A stretch of DNA of 34,447 nucleotides from a virus: the IMG/VR virus record IMGVR_UViG_3300025759_000322, positions 1-34,447 of that record, one strand, 5' to 3'. The notes beneath the pieces were generated by a model. The model saw only the letters and a list, made by a program, of their open reading frames with translations, searched no databases and was not told the DNA's origin. The position numbers and the translations under genes were made by a program. How positions within the stretch are numbered: the first letter of the stretch is position 1; each line of letters opens with the position of its first letter. This document shows, in pieces, positions 20,690-30,194 of the stretch.

Positions 20690-21127
20690 ATGGCAATCAC
20701 AACAGCAATGTGCACAAGTTTTAAGTCTGAGCTACTTGGTGGTACACACGACTTAGACACTCACACAATCAAACTGGCTTTAATTAAGAGTGGGATGTCT
20801 GGAACATATGGGGCAGCTACAACAAACTACTCAAATGTTACAGGTAACTCTGATGAGGCTACAGGTACTAACTACACTTCAGGGGGTCAAAATCTTGACA
20901 GTGCTGCTATTACCACATCAGGAACTACTGCCTTAGTAGATTTTGCAGACGAGGTATTTTCTAACGTAACTACTTCTGCAGCAGGTTGTATTATTTATAA
21001 TTCATCTGCATCTAATAAAGCTATTGCAGTAATTGACTTTGGTGGTACAGTCAGTGCTACCGCAGGTGATCTTACTATTGAATTTCCTGCTGCAGGAGCA
21101 TCTACAGCAGTCATTCGTATCGCCTAA
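20690..21127 (+). CDS. structural protein, head or tail associated
   Basis: A 145-residue protein starting MAITTAMCTSFKSELLGGTH. The order of FKSELLGGTHDLDTHTIKLA, a Thr/Ser/Gly-rich middle (TNYTSGGQNLDSAA) and VIDFGGTVSATAGDLTIEFP is shared with small beta-rich virion proteins widely found next to capsid or fibre genes in marine phages. It may serve as an attachment for fibres or capsid decoration. GAGG lies eight bases ahead of the start. No enzyme motif. Confidence 0.65.
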   Translation: MAITTAMCTSFKSELLGGTHDLDTHTIKLALIKSGMSGTYGAATTNYSNVTGNSDEATGTNYTSGGQNLDSAAITTSGTTALVDFADEVFSNVTTSAAGCIIYNSSASNKAIAVIDFGGTVSATAGDLTIEFPAAGASTAVIRIA

Positions 21128-21149
21128 AATAAAAAAGTAGGGGTATACT

Positions 21150-22736
<1,587 letters not shown>

Positions 22737-22737
22737 T

Positions 22738-23160
22738 ATGGCATGGTTTTATTATTTTAATGCAGATAAAAGTTTTGCATACAGATGCGAAAACGAAAAA
22801 CTAAAAGACAGTGAAGTAGTTAAGCTAGGTAATGGTATTACTATGGTAGAGCTTTCAGAACTACCAACAGGGATGCCTGATGATGAGTGGAGTTTTGTTT
22901 CTGTTTTAGCTGATGGGTCAATAGGCATAGAACCCAATCTTATTTTTGGAGGAACTAAAAGATGCAGACGAAATCTAATAGATTATCTTCAAATGTATGC
23001 ACCTCTTTCTGATTTAGATCGTCCCGAAGATTGGAAACAACAATTAGATTGGGCCACATCTGAGTGTGGTGAAACTGTGGTAGAGCAGTTTTTAGCAGAT
23101 AGAGTTATTACTGATACTGAAAAACAGGAGTTGTATAGACTAGCTAATGCCCTTGATTAA
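22738..23160 (+). CDS. hypothetical protein after the collagen-like fibre
   Basis: A 140-residue protein starting MAWFYYFNADKSFAYRCENE. The start at 22738 is chosen over an upstream in-frame ATG because the earlier residues duplicate out-of-frame fibre sequence. The C-terminal half is helical and acidic (DWKQQLDWATSECGETVVEQ, DTEKQELYRLANAL). Its place right behind a fibre gene is the usual spot for fibre-assembly chaperones, so that role is possible, but no family is recognised. It overlaps the next gene by 14 bases. Confidence 0.65.
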   Translation: MAWFYYFNADKSFAYRCENEKLKDSEVVKLGNGITMVELSELPTGMPDDEWSFVSVLADGSIGIEPNLIFGGTKRCRRNLIDYLQMYAPLSDLDRPEDWKQQLDWATSECGETVVEQFLADRVITDTEKQELYRLANALD

Positions 23161-23647
23161 TAAACATAAACCCGACACTTTTATAACCTCTATATTAGAA
23201 CATATTATAGAAGAAGAATCACCAAAAATAAAAAAGGTAGTTGCAAAACGAAACCTCACAAAAGAGGTTTTTTTAGAAAGACCTATCCCACCCTTTGATA
23301 TAAAAGTAAATAGTTCAGGCGTTACTCTTGACCCTAAATATTTTGAAACACTAGACCCTTTAGCATCAACGTTAGGTGCTGTTAATTGTAGTGCTTCTCA
23401 TTATTTACCACCAAACTCTCAATTACCTTGGCATACAAATAGTGATACAGCAGGAAAAAGACTATACTATACTTATGGTGATGGTTCAGGTATTTTTAGG
23501 TATAAAGACTATAACACAGATAAAATACATGAAGACTATGATGAACAAGGTTGGACAGTGAGGGAGTTTTATATACCTTCAGATCAGCTTTTTTGGCACA
23601 CTGTTTATGCAGGAACAGGAAGACACACTTTTGGTTTTAGATTTTAG
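23147..23647 (+). CDS. 2OG-Fe(II) oxygenase-like protein 1 (HxN variant)
   Basis: A 166-residue protein with a double-stranded beta-helix pattern. LPWHTNSDTAGKRLYYTYGD supplies H96-x-N98, FWHTVYAGTGRHTFGFRF supplies a distal H151 and R159 or R165. This matches the His-x-(Asp/Glu)...His...Arg layout of 2-oxoglutarate/Fe(II) oxygenases, except that Asn replaces the acidic ligand, which could mean altered metal binding or activity loss. Similar proteins occur in cyanophages. Overlapped by both neighbours. Substrate unknown; the nearby fibre is the obvious candidate. Confidence 0.6.
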   Translation: MPLINKHKPDTFITSILEHIIEEESPKIKKVVAKRNLTKEVFLERPIPPFDIKVNSSGVTLDPKYFETLDPLASTLGAVNCSASHYLPPNSQLPWHTNSDTAGKRLYYTYGDGSGIFRYKDYNTDKIHEDYDEQGWTVREFYIPSDQLFWHTVYAGTGRHTFGFRF

Positions 23648-24524
23648 TAATCAAGCATTTCTTTGGGGAGAACTTAGAAAAAATAGTCCTAGAAAATTAG
23701 AAAAATTACCTATCGTAAAAAAATGTCTAGGCTCAATAGAAGGCAATTTTAGTCTTAGTTTTGAACAACCTCAAATAAAAGCTGATTATTATTTTTGTGG
23801 TGGGTTTGGAAACTTTGAGCATATAAAATTTACTAAAGGCATTTATTTTACAGACTATCCAGTTACAGAAGATTATAAAAACGCAGACACAAATGAACAT
23901 TACTATGAGTACTTTAAAACATTAGATAACGATAGGTACTCACAGCCTGACCAAGTGTTTGTAAAACAAAGACCTTATAATTTGTTTCCACTTCAGATGG
24001 TATATCCAAAAGACTATCACCAAACATTACATGCTTTAAAGTGGGCAACAGAATCTAAAAGGTACACAATATTTAAAACCCACCCTGCTCATAACGGTGA
24101 TCAAAACTATAAAGCCTTTTGGGGCGTAGCAAAAAAACTAGGAGTTATTTCTGAGTATACAGAGCTAGTTGATAATTACAGGTCTGAAGAGTTAGTTAAT
24201 GAAGCAGATATGATATTTAGTGCTGACAGTGCATTGACATTAAAAGCTGTACTTAAAAATATACCAACTTTTGCTATGCGTAATTTTCAAATGAATGATA
24301 TAGTACCTGTAATACCTGAGATACCTTTAGATATTAAAGTGCCTATAGTAAGTAAAGATAAAGCTATTAAATGGTTTGATTGGTTTTACAGAACTGTATG
24401 TAACGATATAACTAAAGATGACTTTAAAGATAAAATAAACCGCAGACTTAACCTATATAAAAATGGGGTAACAGACAAAGAGTTGCACTCATTAACGTTT
24501 TTAAAAAACAAAGGTTTGGCATGA
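23607..24524 (+). CDS. capsule-synthesis-like (GT-B) protein
   Basis: A 305-residue protein. The segment YTIFKTHPAHNGD (KTHP at 157-160), then a helical stretch, and NEADMIFSADSALTLKAVLK (198-217) follow the order of capsular polysaccharide synthesis proteins (KpsC/KpsS-like), where a K-x-HP motif and a (A)D-x-(I/V)-x-(S)-x-S(A/S)-x-x-x-E/K-A segment bind the nucleotide-sugar. So it is likely a sugar transferase, moderate confidence. Start uncertain: ATG at 23607 lacks a ribosome site, whereas TTG at 23631 has AGGA ten bases upstream. It overlaps the oxygenase gene either way and the next start by four bases. Confidence 0.55.
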   Translation: MQEQEDTLLVLDFSNQAFLWGELRKNSPRKLEKLPIVKKCLGSIEGNFSLSFEQPQIKADYYFCGGFGNFEHIKFTKGIYFTDYPVTEDYKNADTNEHYYEYFKTLDNDRYSQPDQVFVKQRPYNLFPLQMVYPKDYHQTLHALKWATESKRYTIFKTHPAHNGDQNYKAFWGVAKKLGVISEYTELVDNYRSEELVNEADMIFSADSALTLKAVLKNIPTFAMRNFQMNDIVPVIPEIPLDIKVPIVSKDKAIKWFDWFYRTVCNDITKDDFKDKINRRLNLYKNGVTDKELHSLTFLKNKGLA

Positions 24525-25015
24525 ACATATATAAAGAGCCGTGGACGCATATAGTAAAAGAAGATTTTTTTACTAATGTAGAAGAGCTTACACAAAAAAC
24601 AAAAGATGTAATTAAAGAAAGAACTCCATACGGTTTTCATAATAAGTTTACGATAAAATTTCCTTTTAAATATGACTTTCCAGACTTAGTACCTTTACTA
24701 GACTATTTTCCTAATAGAAGAAAGGCTTCAAGTTTAAACACATATTGGGAACTAAATGCAATTAAAGGTAAATACGAGTACCCTATACATGATGAAAACC
24801 CAAAAAAAGTTTTGTCTGTCGTTGTTTACTTAGACCCTATTAATAATTTAGGCACTTCTCTTTACGATAAAAACAAAAAGTTTTCAAAAGATATATTATG
24901 GAAACCTAACACTGCTTTTATTTTTGCAGGTATGACAGGGGAAACATGGCATAGTTATGCATGTAATACAGAAGAACCTAGAATAACTATTAATGGTTTT
25001 ATTCATGCAAATTGA
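24521..25015 (+). CDS. 2OG-Fe(II) oxygenase-like protein 2 (HxE variant)
   Basis: A 164-residue protein. YPIHDENPKKVLSVVVYLDP gives H90-x-E92, WKPNTAFIFAG is the usual strand before the second His, and WHSYACNTEEPRITINGF gives H144 and R154, in the standard order of the family. It follows the capsule-synthesis-like gene with a 4-base ATGA overlap, and the next gene starts within its last ten bases or so. Substrate unknown. The sequence differs from the two other oxygenases here, so they are not recent copies. Confidence 0.68.
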   Translation: MNIYKEPWTHIVKEDFFTNVEELTQKTKDVIKERTPYGFHNKFTIKFPFKYDFPDLVPLLDYFPNRRKASSLNTYWELNAIKGKYEYPIHDENPKKVLSVVVYLDPINNLGTSLYDKNKKFSKDILWKPNTAFIFAGMTGETWHSYACNTEEPRITINGFIHAN

Positions 25016-25940
25016 ACGTGCTGTTATAGAAATAAATGGGGGATGTAATTATTCTTGTGAAATGTGTCCTCAATCAGAAGGGAAAAGACCAAAAAGTTTT
25101 CTTAGGAAAATGCCTTTAAATCAGTTTGAGGATATTGTAGCTGAGTGTGTAGAGCATGGGACTAAAATTGTAAACCTTGAAGGATCAGGAGAGCCTACAT
25201 TAAATAGAAATCTTCCAAGATATATTGAGGTTGTAAGAAAATACGGAGCAAAGGCTTATATATATTCTAATGGTAAGAATATGCGTGGGTCTTTTATGAA
25301 AGAAACCGTTGATGCAGGGCTTAACTTTTTTAGATTTTCTATTATAGGTTACAACGAAGAGACATATAAAAAGTGGATGAACAGCCCTTTCTTTAACTTA
25401 GTCATACAAAATGCTAAAGAGATGCGACAGTATGCTAAAGATAAAGATTGTATAGTCGCAGCATATCATTTAATACTAGATAATGATAATGAGCCAGTAG
25501 AAGTAGAAGCATATAAATCTCTTTTTGATAATATGAATGTTGATATTTGGCGTATGCATAATTGGTCTGGTGTATATGAGTCTGACTATAAAAGAAAAGG
25601 TAAGATAGCAGGATGTGGAAGACCTTTCTCTCCTGATGTAGTCGTTAGGGCAGGAGGTAATGATGGTAATACAGCAGCAGTGCATCCTTGCTGTCAGGTT
25701 TTAGGTAATGATGAGGCTGCAGTATTAGGGCATTTAAGTACAAATACTTTAAAAGAAGTTTGGAATGGTAAGGCTTATAATAAACTAAGAGAACAACACA
25801 GAAATAAAGACTTCCCTGATTACTGCAAGTCGTGTGATTTTTTAGTTGAAGACCCTGAAGTTTTAGTGTATAGTAATAGTGACAGACATATAGGAAATAT
25901 GATTGGCACTAACTTTAATTTGAGGGAATACTATGCATAG
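25005..25940 (+). CDS. radical SAM protein with SPASM-like C-terminus
   Basis: A 311-residue protein. The radical SAM cluster C14-x3-C18-x2-C21 (INGGCNYSCEMCPQSEGKRP; counted from the ATG at 25005) binds the 4Fe-4S centre that cleaves SAM. NLEGSGEPTLNRNL is the SAM-contact GxxEP-like segment. The C-terminal Cys set (CGRPFSP, VHPCCQVLG, FPDYCKSCDF) looks like a SPASM/Twitch auxiliary-cluster domain, usual in enzymes that modify peptides or sugars. An in-frame ATG at 24993 is an alternative start. It lies between two oxygenase genes, overlapping each, which indicates a joint role in a modification pathway. Confidence 0.82.
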   Translation: MQIERAVIEINGGCNYSCEMCPQSEGKRPKSFLRKMPLNQFEDIVAECVEHGTKIVNLEGSGEPTLNRNLPRYIEVVRKYGAKAYIYSNGKNMRGSFMKETVDAGLNFFRFSIIGYNEETYKKWMNSPFFNLVIQNAKEMRQYAKDKDCIVAAYHLILDNDNEPVEVEAYKSLFDNMNVDIWRMHNWSGVYESDYKRKGKIAGCGRPFSPDVVVRAGGNDGNTAAVHPCCQVLGNDEAAVLGHLSTNTLKEVWNGKAYNKLREQHRNKDFPDYCKSCDFLVEDPEVLVYSNSDRHIGNMIGTNFNLREYYA

Positions 25941-26478
25941 ACCACTATGGCAATTATACGAAAACGCAGTAGATGAATTTCTTGTAAATAAAATACATGA
26001 CTTAGCTGAAGAAGAAACATTAAGTAAAGCTAAAACTTTTAATGATAACAATAAAGCTAGGTCTAGTGAAGTTACTTGGTTGTCTCATAATAAAGAACTT
26101 CAAGACTTTTTGTGGGACATAGTTCAAAATGCTAACAGAAATGTGTTTGGTTTTAGAGTAGAAAACTATGCAGACATACAATATACTTTGTATCATGCTG
26201 AACAAAACGGTCATTATGATTGGCATATTGATACAAATTGGTTATCTCAAACTTCTTTTGATAGAAAACTTAGTATAACAGTTCAATTAAGTGACTCGAC
26301 AGAGTATGAAGGTGGAGACTTTAGTTTCGCAGAAGTAGAAAACCCTAATAAAGAAAAACTTAAACAAAAAGGTACTGTCCTTGTTTTTCCTAGTTATCTA
26401 AGTCATAGAGTATCTCCTGTAACAAAAGGTACAAGATGTTCTTTAGTTGCTTGGTTTGAAGGTCCAAGATGGACATAG
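25933..26478 (+). CDS. prolyl-4-hydroxylase-type 2OG-Fe(II) oxygenase (PiuC-like)
   Basis: A 181-residue protein. NGHYDWHIDT gives H98-x-D100, KLSITVQLSDSTEYEGGDFS and GTVLVFPSYLSHRVSPVTKG give H158, and R168 binds 2-oxoglutarate. All ligands are present, in contrast to the two variant relatives nearby. The order matches the P4Hc/PKHD group, which hydroxylates prolines and related residues. Cyanophages carry similar genes. Overlaps the radical SAM gene by eight bases and the following gene by ten. Confidence 0.85.
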   Translation: MHRPLWQLYENAVDEFLVNKIHDLAEEETLSKAKTFNDNNKARSSEVTWLSHNKELQDFLWDIVQNANRNVFGFRVENYADIQYTLYHAEQNGHYDWHIDTNWLSQTSFDRKLSITVQLSDSTEYEGGDFSFAEVENPNKEKLKQKGTVLVFPSYLSHRVSPVTKGTRCSLVAWFEGPRWT

Positions 26479-27158
26479 TAGCATATGGATCACACCATAA
26501 ACATCCTTATAGACTATTACTAAATGAGCCTGAAAGACTTACAAAATCTATAAAAAAAGAGTATGCTAAGTATGACGTAACAGGTCTTTTGCAGTGTCCT
26601 TCTATAGCTGATACTATAAAAGATTATTACGTAATAAACGCCCCTTGCGATTTACTTATAAAGATTACTAAAGGTAAGTCTCATAAAGTTTTTAATACTT
26701 CTGCTGATCCTCATGTGCTAATGGTAAATGAATTAGAAGAAGATGTTAAAAAACATCCAAATGCAATACAGTGGTTAGGTGATTTTTATCTATGTATGTT
26801 TGCACCTACTGAAACTATACTAACTTTATATCCACCGTTTATGCATAAGTCTGATATTTTTGGTGTTGCAGGTTCTTTTGACATAAGTAAATGGTTTAGA
26901 CCAATTAGCTTTTCGTCTATATACATAGGTAATCCTATTGAAATAAAAAAGGGAGAACCTATGGCTTATTTAACTTTTAATAAACAAGTTAAATTTAAAA
27001 GGTGTATTATTACAGAGCCTATAGCAGACATTATTAATAGCTGCCTAAGTTTAAAAAAGTATTCTCCAAAATCTTCTTTATCTTATTGCTATGAAAGATT
27101 TAAAATAAATAGATACAATAAACAAATAATGAAACTAATAAATGAACAACTAGACTAA
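26469..27158 (+). CDS. hypothetical protein, last gene of the modification cassette
   Basis: A 229-residue protein starting MDIVAYGSHHKHPYRLLLNE. FGVAGSFDISKWFRPISFSS, then IYIGNPIEIKKGEPMAYLTF, suggest a beta-sandwich domain. I recall similar sequences in phages and in surface-polysaccharide clusters without a known function. The C-terminus is helical and basic. It overlaps the upstream P4H-type gene and ends before the repeat adhesin, so it belongs to the preceding set. Confidence 0.6.
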   Translation: MDIVAYGSHHKHPYRLLLNEPERLTKSIKKEYAKYDVTGLLQCPSIADTIKDYYVINAPCDLLIKITKGKSHKVFNTSADPHVLMVNELEEDVKKHPNAIQWLGDFYLCMFAPTETILTLYPPFMHKSDIFGVAGSFDISKWFRPISFSSIYIGNPIEIKKGEPMAYLTFNKQVKFKRCIITEPIADIINSCLSLKKYSPKSSLSYCYERFKINRYNKQIMKLINEQLD

Positions 27159-27169
27159 GGATAAACTGA

Positions 27170-29173
27170 ATGTTCGGTTTTACGGCACTATCTGAAGCTC
27201 CCTTTGGTGTATCATCTTCATCTGTATCTCCAGATGTTTCTTTAGGTAGTGTCTCTGCTAGTACTGCAGTAGCAGGTTTATCTGTTGGTGGTTTTGAAGT
27301 TGACATCTCGGAAAGACTTGGGTCTGTAAGTGCTACTGGTGCTGTAGGAACTATAAGTTTTAATACAGAAGAAAAGTTAGGCAGTGTTTCTGGTACAACA
27401 GGTATCAGTTCTGTATCTGTAAACCTAGCCCTGACACCTACAGGAGTACAAAGTACTGGTGCAATAGGTACACTAGAACACAGCAACACAGTTACACTTA
27501 CTGGTGTATTGGGTACAGGTGCAGTAAATACACTAGAAGAAAAACCAACCGAAAGTCTATCTGGTGTAAGTGGTACAGGGCAAGTAAACTCTGTAACAAC
27601 TAATATAGATATCACCCTTAGTTCAGTACAAGGCACTGTATCAGTAGGAACTTTAGAAAATAGTAATACTTTTACTCTTACTGGTGTTTCTTCTACAGGT
27701 TCAGTAGGAACTTTAGAGCATAGTAACACAGCTACACTAACTGGTCTTTCAGCTACAGGTTCAGTAAATACTGTAACAGAAAATATTAATATAGGTGTTT
27801 CTGGTCTTGGAGCTACTACACATTTAGGTCCTATAGAAGTAACAGCTATTGGCAATCTATTAGGCGTACAAGGTACAACATCTCTAGGTACAACACAAGT
27901 TCATATAGCAGAAAGTATAGGGTCAATTTCTGCTTCTGCAAATACTAATGCAGTAACAGTCAACCTCAATTTCGTAACCTCTTCAGTAGAAGCCACAGGT
28001 TTTGTAAATACACTAGAAGAAAAACCAACTGAAGCTCTATCAAGTGTTAGCAGTACAGGGCATATTAACTCTGTAACTGTAAATATAATAGAGTCGTTAG
28101 GAAGTGTAAACAGTACTGGCTCAGTAAATGCTGTCGAAACACTAACAGGTGCAGGTCTTGTAGGTGTAAACACAACTGGTTCTATAGGCACAGTAGAAGT
28201 AAAACTTTCTGAAAAATTAAACAGTGTTAGTTCTACAACCAACCTGAACACAGTACAAATAAACGTTACAGAAAAGTTAGCTAGTGTATCTTCTACATCA
28301 GGTATAGGTACACTTACACTTACTGCAACTTCTAACATAGCCATTTCAAGCAGTGGACTAACTTCTTCTTTAGGAACAATAGAACCTAAAGTAAGTGAAA
28401 GCATTGTTGGTGTTCAGGGTTCTGGTTCTGTTGGAACACTTCAAACCCATACAGCTAGTGGTCTTACAGGTGTATCTTCTACAGGTATAGTAACTTCTGT
28501 ATCTATAAACGGTTTTGAAATTGATGTATCAGAAAGACTACTCTCTGTAAGCTCTACTGGTTCTGTAAATTCTGTATCTGTAAATATTTCAGAAAGTCTA
28601 TCTAGTGTAGTAGGTACAACAGCTTTAGGTTCTGTAGTTGCTAACACATCAGAAGCCTTAAACTCTGTAAGTGCTACAGGTAGTGTAGGTTCTCTAGAAA
28701 TTAGTGTAAGTACAACACTGTCGGGAGTGCAAGGCTCTAGTGCAGTAAACACTTTAAGTGTTGGTGTGGGTAAAATACATACCTTAGTTGGTGTTAGTGC
28801 TTCTGGTAGCATAGGTTCTTTAAAAGTTAATAACTCTGTAATTCCAACAGGTGTAGTTGTTGCAGGTGAAGTTGAGGGCTTAGAAGCTAAAGTTAGTGAA
28901 GTTTTAAATAGTGTCTTTGCAACAGGTTCTATTGGACTTCTTTCTTTCCCTGCAACACAGAGCCTAACATCTGTTGGATTACAAGTAGCATTAGGTCAAC
29001 TTACTGCAACAGGTGTTGTATTTGATTTTGACCCAGATGCTTACAACAGACAAAGAACTCTATACGCAGTAGCACAAGATAATAATAATACAGTTATTAT
29101 ACCACCACAAAATAGAACTTTGTATATACCTAAACAAAACAGAAACACACAAACCATTAAGATTGCAGCCTAA
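27170..29173 (+). CDS. adhesin or fibre with 20-residue repeats
   Basis: A 667-residue protein. After FGFTALSEAPFGVSSS, common at the N-termini of marine phage fibre-like proteins, come about 29 consecutive units of mostly exactly 20 residues, consensus SLSGVSGTGSVGTLEVNVSE (approximate). Strict period, beta-branched residues and Gly/Ser/Thr turns suggest a beta-solenoid or trimeric beta fibre. The C-terminal part (AQDNNNTVIIPPQNRTLYIP, then KQNRNTQTIKIAA) may form a cap. AAGGA precedes the start. Role inferred as host or particle surface binding. Confidence 0.7.
   Translation: MFGFTALSEAPFGVSSSSVSPDVSLGSVSASTAVAGLSVGGFEVDISERLGSVSATGAVGTISFNTEEKLGSVSGTTGISSVSVNLALTPTGVQSTGAIGTLEHSNTVTLTGVLGTGAVNTLEEKPTESLSGVSGTGQVNSVTTNIDITLSSVQGTVSVGTLENSNTFTLTGVSSTGSVGTLEHSNTATLTGLSATGSVNTVTENINIGVSGLGATTHLGPIEVTAIGNLLGVQGTTSLGTTQVHIAESIGSISASANTNAVTVNLNFVTSSVEATGFVNTLEEKPTEALSSVSSTGHINSVTVNIIESLGSVNSTGSVNAVETLTGAGLVGVNTTGSIGTVEVKLSEKLNSVSSTTNLNTVQINVTEKLASVSSTSGIGTLTLTATSNIAISSSGLTSSLGTIEPKVSESIVGVQGSGSVGTLQTHTASGLTGVSSTGIVTSVSINGFEIDVSERLLSVSSTGSVNSVSVNISESLSSVVGTTALGSVVANTSEALNSVSATGSVGSLEISVSTTLSGVQGSSAVNTLSVGVGKIHTLVGVSASGSIGSLKVNNSVIPTGVVVAGEVEGLEAKVSEVLNSVFATGSIGLLSFPATQSLTSVGLQVALGQLTATGVVFDFDPDAYNRQRTLYAVAQDNNNTVIIPPQNRTLYIPKQNRNTQTIKIAA
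27230..28990 (+). repeat. about 29 units of a 60-base / 20-residue repeat
   Basis: Units split cleanly at the (S/T/K/R)-L-x-(S/G)-V signature, for example TLTGVSSTGSVGTLEHSNTA and KLNSVSSTTNLNTVQINVTE. Most are exactly 20 residues, with a few 22-26-residue exceptions. DNA identity between neighbours is modest, but some distant units are almost identical. Confidence 0.8.
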
Positions 29174-29184
29174 AGGATAGTATA

Positions 29185-29502
29185 ATGTCGTACAAGTGGC
29201 CCGATAAAGATAAAGATGAAGTTTTAGATTATAGTATTGATTGGTCACGTTTTCTTGATACCGATACTATTTCTAGTGTTGCATGGCACATAGATGCTGC
29301 TGATGGAACAAAAACAGAAGTATCTTCTAATGATACAGTTAATGGTCTTCAATTTATTCAGGCTACTAACACTACTACTGTAGCTACTACTAGATTTGGA
29401 TTAGGTACTAATAATATTAGATACAAAATAACGTGTAAAATTACTACCAACGGTGGGTTACAATATGAACGTTCTGTATTCCTACGGATTAAGGAGAAAT
29501 AA
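29185..29502 (+). CDS. fibre-tail adaptor-like structural protein
   Basis: A 105-residue protein starting MSYKWPDKDKDEVLDYSIDW. The K-DxDEVLDYSIDWSRFLDTDT segment and the beta-rich remainder ending YERSVFLRIKEK match the small beta-sandwich adaptor proteins that link tail and fibres in many phages. It sits between an adhesin gene and the tail adaptor genes, as expected. AAAGGA precedes the ATG. Confidence 0.72.
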   Translation: MSYKWPDKDKDEVLDYSIDWSRFLDTDTISSVAWHIDAADGTKTEVSSNDTVNGLQFIQATNTTTVATTRFGLGTNNIRYKITCKITTNGGLQYERSVFLRIKEK

Positions 29503-29504
29503 TA

Positions 29505-30194
29505 ATGGCCTACAACTACTTAGCACTAGTAAATGATATTAATCGTAGGTTAAATGAAGTAGAATTAACCTCTTCTAATTTTGCTTCTGCAACAGGTTTT
29601 TATAGTTTAGCTAAAGATGCAGTAAATTCTTCTCTTCGTTACATTAATCAAGAAGAGTTTGAGTGGCCTTGGAATCATGTAGAGGAAACAGAAGTGTTAG
29701 TGGCAGGAGAAATTAGATATAGTGTGCCATATGATTCTAAGACAATTAATATGAATACCTTTCGTATTAAGAGGGACAGTGATTTAAATGTGGAAACTGT
29801 TAAATTAAAAGTACTTAGCTATGAAGAATGGCTTGACAAATATGCTGATTCAGAGTATAACTCTAGCACAAATATACGTTCTGTTCCTACACATGTAGCT
29901 AGAACACCTAGCAGAGAACTTATATTTTATCCTGCTCCCGATAAAGCCTATGAAGTAGTATATGAATACTATACTTTGTCCCATGACTTAGAACTACATG
30001 GAGATGTACCTACTCTCCCAGAACAATATAAATATGTTATTGTCGATGGTGCTATGTACTATGCCTATCAATTTAGAGGTGATACACAAAGTGCTGAGAT
30101 ATCTTTTAACAAATTTACTCAAGGTATAAAACATCTAAGAAGTTTAAATATTAATCGTAATGAATATTTACGTGATACAAGAGTTTACTATTAA
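29505..30194 (+). CDS. head-tail adaptor (tail tubular protein A-like)
   Basis: A 229-residue protein starting MAYNYLALVNDINRRLNEVE. Helical N-terminus with NDINRRLNEVELTSSNF and VNSSLRYINQEEFEWPWNHV, followed by beta segments (YEVVYEYYTLSHDLELHGDV) and a helical C-terminus. This order corresponds to adaptor proteins of short-tailed phages (T7 gp11 / P22 gp4 type), which attach below the portal. Start supported by AAGGAGA. Overlaps the next gene (TAATG). Confidence 0.75.
   Translation: MAYNYLALVNDINRRLNEVELTSSNFASATGFYSLAKDAVNSSLRYINQEEFEWPWNHVEETEVLVAGEIRYSVPYDSKTINMNTFRIKRDSDLNVETVKLKVLSYEEWLDKYADSEYNSSTNIRSVPTHVARTPSRELIFYPAPDKAYEVVYEYYTLSHDLELHGDVPTLPEQYKYVIVDGAMYYAYQFRGDTQSAEISFNKFTQGIKHLRSLNINRNEYLRDTRVYY

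Noticed and set aside
27100-27855. Open frame of 251 codons on the minus strand opposite the repeat adhesin
   Set aside because: It results from the regular 60-base repeat, which lacks stops in this antisense frame. Composition is Val/Pro/Thr low complexity, there is no ribosome site, and the sense gene has clear domains and a start.
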